Assembly: GCA_002389175.1 (NCBI GenBank)
Contig: DGNZ01000116.1
Coordinates: 1-16,213, forward strand
Direction: 5' to 3'
Source: Rhodospirillaceae bacterium UBA4479
GTDB taxonomy: Bacteria; Pseudomonadota; Alphaproteobacteria; Rhodospirillales; Casp-alpha2
DNA length: 16,213 nucleotides
In this document: positions 13,551 through 16,213 of the stretch, piece after piece
Layout of the letters: every line of letters starts with the position of its first letter
How positions within the stretch are numbered: the stretch's first letter is position 1
Program-made: the position numbers and the translations under genes
Notes under the pieces: model-generated
Told to the model about the DNA's origin: nothing
Database searches by the model: none
Seen by the model: only the letters and a program-made list of their open reading frames with translations

Positions 13551-15092
13551 TTAGTTGGCGGCTGTCCCTGCAATAAGGCGCGCAGCATTAAGTGCCACGC
13601 CTTTTCTAACGGTGCCTTCACCCCCTAATTTGGGGACGGTATTCCCATTCACAATGATATCAATTGCACCGGCATTCCCAGTGTCCAAAAGCAAACCGCT
13701 ACGGGCGGGCACATCAAACGTCACGCCCGGCGCCATAAGACCCGTAAACAGGATTTCGCCACTCACAGGGTCGGTAATCTGTACCCAGCTGTTATCAATC
13801 GCACGAACGACAATACCGCTACTCTGGACGGCTACCACAGGAGTAGTAGATGCAACCTCTGGTGCCGCAGATGTTTGCTCAGAAGCGACGGTCGATGGCT
13901 GTTCGACTTGAGAACCTGTCGTTGTCTCACCTGCCGCAGCTTGCAAGGACTGCGCATTCAAATCTTCAGCGCTCACTTGTTCAACAACAGGCGTTGGAGC
14001 CGGAGACGGCTCTTCAACGGATGTCTCCGCTGCTGCGGAACTTGTAATTGCTGTTTCTTCGTTTGTTGTTTCCACTGGGGCCGATGGCGTATTTGCCTGC
14101 TCGGTGTCCGCTGCTTCTTGCGGCACAGAAGACGCATCACTCGAGGTTGCAACTTCGCTCGGCTGTGATTCAGGTGTGGGTTTAGGTTCGACCACTGTAT
14201 CTGTACTGACAATGTTTGAAGCTGTCCCATCATTCGCACTCGACGTCACTTCGGGCGTGGTTGCAACATTGGATGCTTCGTTCGCAGTCTCAGATACTGC
14301 AGCATCGGTCATGTCTGTGGCAGTTTGGTTGACGTCATCCGTCGTTTCCGCAAGCACGTTCGTTGCAGCATCAACAGTGGGGCTTGCCGTTCCTGTCGTT
14401 ACTTCAGATACAGCCGCGTTTGTATTTTCGATATTATCGCGGGCGGCTTCGGTCGCTTCGGCAATGGCTTCGGCAGTGTTCGCCTGCAGCGCTTCTTGAG
14501 TTTCTGTGTTCACACCCTCAGCACCTTGGTCTGCGGCATTAGAACTTTCATTCGTGGATGTTGTCGTCGACTGAGGTGCTGCCTTATTGGTTTCGGCGGG
14601 TTGCGCATTCTCATCTCCAACCAAATGTTGGAGGCGCTCAGGCACAGGCGAGATCAGGTCGGATAAAATCGAATCATCCGTCGTCGTTGCGTACCAACCG
14701 CCATAGACCAAAACGGCCAACACAACACCGACCAAAACAATCGCCCCCTTTGGAACGCCGCTTTCCGCGACCGGGGTCGGAAACGAAAGATCGCTCAAAC
14801 GCTTGCCACTGGCTTTTTCCAAACGATAGCGACGGATGACTTCTTCGCCATCAAGCCCTAAATGTTCGGCATAAGAACGTATGAAGCCGATGGCATACGT
14901 ATCACCCGGAAGGTCTTCGTATCGACATTCCTCAATCGCTTCCAAGTATAGAAAGCGGATACACAAATTATCAGAAACTTCGCGCAAGTCTTCACCGACA
15001 CGCAGACGTGATGCACGCAGCAAGGCACCGACTTGTGGTGAACGGTCAGAATCGTCAGCAGTTTCGGTCGTCGATTTATTTTTATCGCTCAT
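13551..15092 (-). CDS. rodZ: RodZ-like cell-shape protein with long linker
   Basis: RodZ is a single-pass inner-membrane protein that links the MreB cytoskeleton to the wall-synthesis machinery. The 513 residues show the three-part layout: a cytoplasmic helix-turn-helix domain (about 20-92, VGALLRASRLRVGEDLREVS to GFIRSYAEHLGLD), a membrane segment GAIVLVGVVLAVLVYGGWYA (116-135), a periplasmic linker, and a C-terminal beta domain of the RodZ/DUF4115 type (about 424-505, IVVRAIDNSWVQITD ... GLMAPG ... GTVRKGVALN). The linker (about 145-423) is extremely rich in Ala, Thr, Ser, Glu and Val and nearly free of basic residues. E. coli RodZ is 337 residues, so most of the extra length is here. The order rodZ-ispG-hisS matches E. 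coli. The ATG at 15092 has only a weak ribosome binding site. Confidence 0.9.
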   Translation of the reverse strand: MSDKNKSTTETADDSDRSPQVGALLRASRLRVGEDLREVSDNLCIRFLYLEAIEECRYEDLPGDTYAIGFIRSYAEHLGLDGEEVIRRYRLEKASGKRLSDLSFPTPVAESGVPKGAIVLVGVVLAVLVYGGWYATTTDDSILSDLISPVPERLQHLVGDENAQPAETNKAAPQSTTTSTNESSNAADQGAEGVNTETQEALQANTAEAIAEATEAARDNIENTNAAVSEVTTGTASPTVDAATNVLAETTDDVNQTATDMTDAAVSETANEASNVATTPEVTSSANDGTASNIVSTDTVVEPKPTPESQPSEVATSSDASSVPQEAADTEQANTPSAPVETTNEETAITSSAAAETSVEEPSPAPTPVVEQVSAEDLNAQSLQAAAGETTTGSQVEQPSTVASEQTSAAPEVASTTPVVAVQSSGIVVRAIDNSWVQITDPVSGEILFTGLMAPGVTFDVPARSGLLLDTGNAGAIDIIVNGNTVPKLGGEGTVRKGVALNAARLIAGTAAN

Positions 15093-15167
15093 CAGATTGG
15101 AATCGCCGCCTTATAAAAATTGCTGCCCACACGAAGGTGTTGATCGTGCTTTGGCAAAGCTCGGGTA

Positions 15168-15194
15168 TTCTCACATTTCGCCTTTGTTTTACAA
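15168..15194 (-). promoter_or_regulatory. Weak promoter candidate for the rodZ gene train
   Basis: The 149-bp gap between ptsP and rodZ is the natural place for the promoter of rodZ and the genes behind it. On the minus strand TTGTAA (15189-15194) precedes GAGAAT (15168-15173) by 15 nt, the latter with an upstream TG as in extended -10 sites. Both boxes are poor. The same gap holds GGGTT/AACCC (15215-15219 and 15229-15233), 9 nt after the ptsP stop, without a U-tract. Confidence 0.2.
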
Positions 15195-15241
15195 GGGAAA
15201 ATGGGACTTTTTCAGGGTTATCGGCATCAACCCATGATAGA

Positions 15242-16213
15242 TCAGAGCGCGACCCCATGTTCCAGCGCAAATTCTCGGATTTTACCGCGCAATGTCCGAT
15301 GAGAACCTTCCAGCATAGGGCGGAGAGCAACACTCAACGCACCGATATCCAACGAACGGGTCATCTGCTTCACCGGGCCGATCCACGGGCTCGCCATCGA
15401 TAGTCTGCGATACCCGAGACCAATCAGCGTCATTGCCTCTAACGGACGCCCCGCCATTTCACCACACACAGAAACAGGCACATCTGCCGCGCGACATTTA
15501 TCAATAACACTCGCCATCATTCGAAGCGGACCAGGTGACAAAATGTCGTACCGATCAGCAAGCTTTGGATTCCCACGATCCGTCGCAAACATAAACTGCA
15601 TCAGATCATTTGATCCCACAGACAAGAAATCGATTTCAGCGAGGAGCTGTTCCAACTGGAACAATAAACCTGGCACTTCCAACATTGCCCCGACACGCAC
15701 ACGGCCTCGCATGCCCTCCCCATCGACTTCTTTGTCAAAAAGCTCACGAGCGGCCAAAAATTCAGAGACCTCGGTTATCATCGGGAACATGATGGAGATA
15801 TCGACGTCACATTGCTTTGCAGCGCGCGCCATGGCGCGTATTTGACGACGGAGCAACATCGGCCGATCCAGGCTAATCCTGATCGCGCGCCAGCCCATTG
15901 AAGGGTTTTCCTCGTTTTCAGTCTGGAGATACGGAAGCGTCTTGTCGCTGCCGATATCCAAAGTACGAAACGTCACATGACGCCCCTCAGCCGCGCTGAG
16001 GATATTGCGATAAAGCGTCGTCTGCGCCTCAAGGCTCGGCAGTTCCTGCTGCATCATGAACTGAATTTCAGTTCGAAACAGTCCAATTCCTTCGGCACCA
16101 ATTTCACGCATCTGTTCAACGTCAATCAGCAAGCCGCCGTTGACCATCAATGTCACATGCTCGCCGTCTTTGCTGTCCGACGGCAATGGGATCAAGGCGT
16201 TGTATTGTTCTTT
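15242..16213 (-). CDS. ptsP: PtsP, enzyme I of the nitrogen PTS (partial)
   Basis: This is the C-terminal 323 residues of a PEP-protein phosphotransferase; the gene runs off the right edge. The PEP-binding barrel is complete from here on: GIGLFRTE (Arg47 of the fragment), TFRTLDIGSDK (Arg83), MLEVP (Glu179), the signature DFLSVGSNDLMQFMFATDRGN (195-215), and the proton-donor cysteine in SVCGEMAGRP (Cys250). The ending ASPWIGPVKQMTRSLD is like alphaproteobacterial PtsP. The enzyme takes phosphate from PEP and passes it to the HPr-like NPr, a regulatory relay tied to nitrogen and carbon status. The phospho-histidine domain and any N-terminal GAF domain lie outside the window, so PtsP rather than sugar-type enzyme I is inferred from context and similarity. 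Confidence 0.9.
   Translation of the reverse strand, partial: KEQYNALIPLPSDSKDGEHVTLMVNGGLLIDVEQMREIGAEGIGLFRTEIQFMMQQELPSLEAQTTLYRNILSAAEGRHVTFRTLDIGSDKTLPYLQTENEENPSMGWRAIRISLDRPMLLRRQIRAMARAAKQCDVDISIMFPMITEVSEFLAARELFDKEVDGEGMRGRVRVGAMLEVPGLLFQLEQLLAEIDFLSVGSNDLMQFMFATDRGNPKLADRYDILSPGPLRMMASVIDKCRAADVPVSVCGEMAGRPLEAMTLIGLGYRRLSMASPWIGPVKQMTRSLDIGALSVALRPMLEGSHRTLRGKIREFALEHGVAL

Noticed and set aside
13535..13621. Longer ispG start at 13621 inside rodZ
   Set aside because: The extra residues are not family-like and the strong GGAGGAG site serves the ATG at 13534.
14104..14499. 131-codon Ser/Ala/Val-rich open frame antisense to rodZ
   Set aside because: The composition is the mirror of the low-complexity RodZ linker, which leaves several frames open by chance.
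15215..15233. GGGTT/AACCC hairpin as ptsP terminator
   Set aside because: The stem is only 5-6 bp and no U-tract follows on the minus strand, so an intrinsic terminator is not supported.
1..16213. Mobile elements, CRISPR arrays, toxin-antitoxin or defence genes
   Set aside because: No transposase, integrase, regularly spaced repeats, or small paired toxin-like genes are visible; all long genes are metabolic or housekeeping.

Overview
The window looks like chromosomal DNA from an alphaproteobacterium with a roughly balanced base composition. The strongest evidence is the block ptsP ... prfA-prmC-DUF4167 ... clpB, a gene order typical of that class, together with the DUF4167 family, which is largely restricted to it. 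The best-fitting relatives are Rhodospirillales-like or marine lineages, because rodZ-ispG-hisS sits between ptsP and prfA. The exact lineage cannot be read from 16 kb. I see no transposase, integrase, CRISPR array, phage gene, tRNA or rRNA. Most of the window is housekeeping.

Layout, left to right. Bases 1-470 carry no convincing gene. They hold two sigma70-like promoter candidates on the minus strand, a perfect 8-bp inverted repeat, and a cluster of hairpins that fold better as minus-strand RNA. This looks like the 5' leader, or a small RNA, belonging to a gene beyond the left edge. Bases 471-3443 (plus strand) hold a predicted lipoprotein of unknown family, a thiolase and a CaiB/BaiF-type CoA-transferase; the last two are one nucleotide apart and probably form an acyl-CoA metabolic operon. 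Bases 3456-6047 (minus) hold the disaggregase ClpB, with a heat-shock (RpoH-type) promoter candidate upstream. Bases 6225-6986 (plus) hold a MOSC-domain protein that splits the usual DUF4167-clpB neighbourhood.

Bases 6992-15092 (minus) hold, in transcription order, rodZ, ispG, hisS, hemA (glutamyl-tRNA reductase), prfA and prmC as one tight train with gaps of 18 nt or less and two 4-nt overlaps, then a 162-nt gap and the DUF4167 protein. The products cover cell shape (RodZ), isoprenoid precursors (IspG), histidyl-tRNA charging (HisS), entry into tetrapyrrole synthesis from glutamyl-tRNA (HemA), and termination of translation with methylation of the release factor (PrfA, PrmC). Bases 15242-16213 (minus) hold the C-terminal part of a PTS enzyme I of the nitrogen-related type (PtsP), cut by the right edge.

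The points most worth a second look are: a glutamyl-tRNA reductase of the C5 haem pathway in an alphaproteobacterial context, where 5-aminolevulinate synthase is the norm, with substitutions in several signature motifs; the structured minus-strand leader at the left end; and the low-complexity linker of RodZ of about 280 residues. I did not find a convincing undescribed defence or mobile system.
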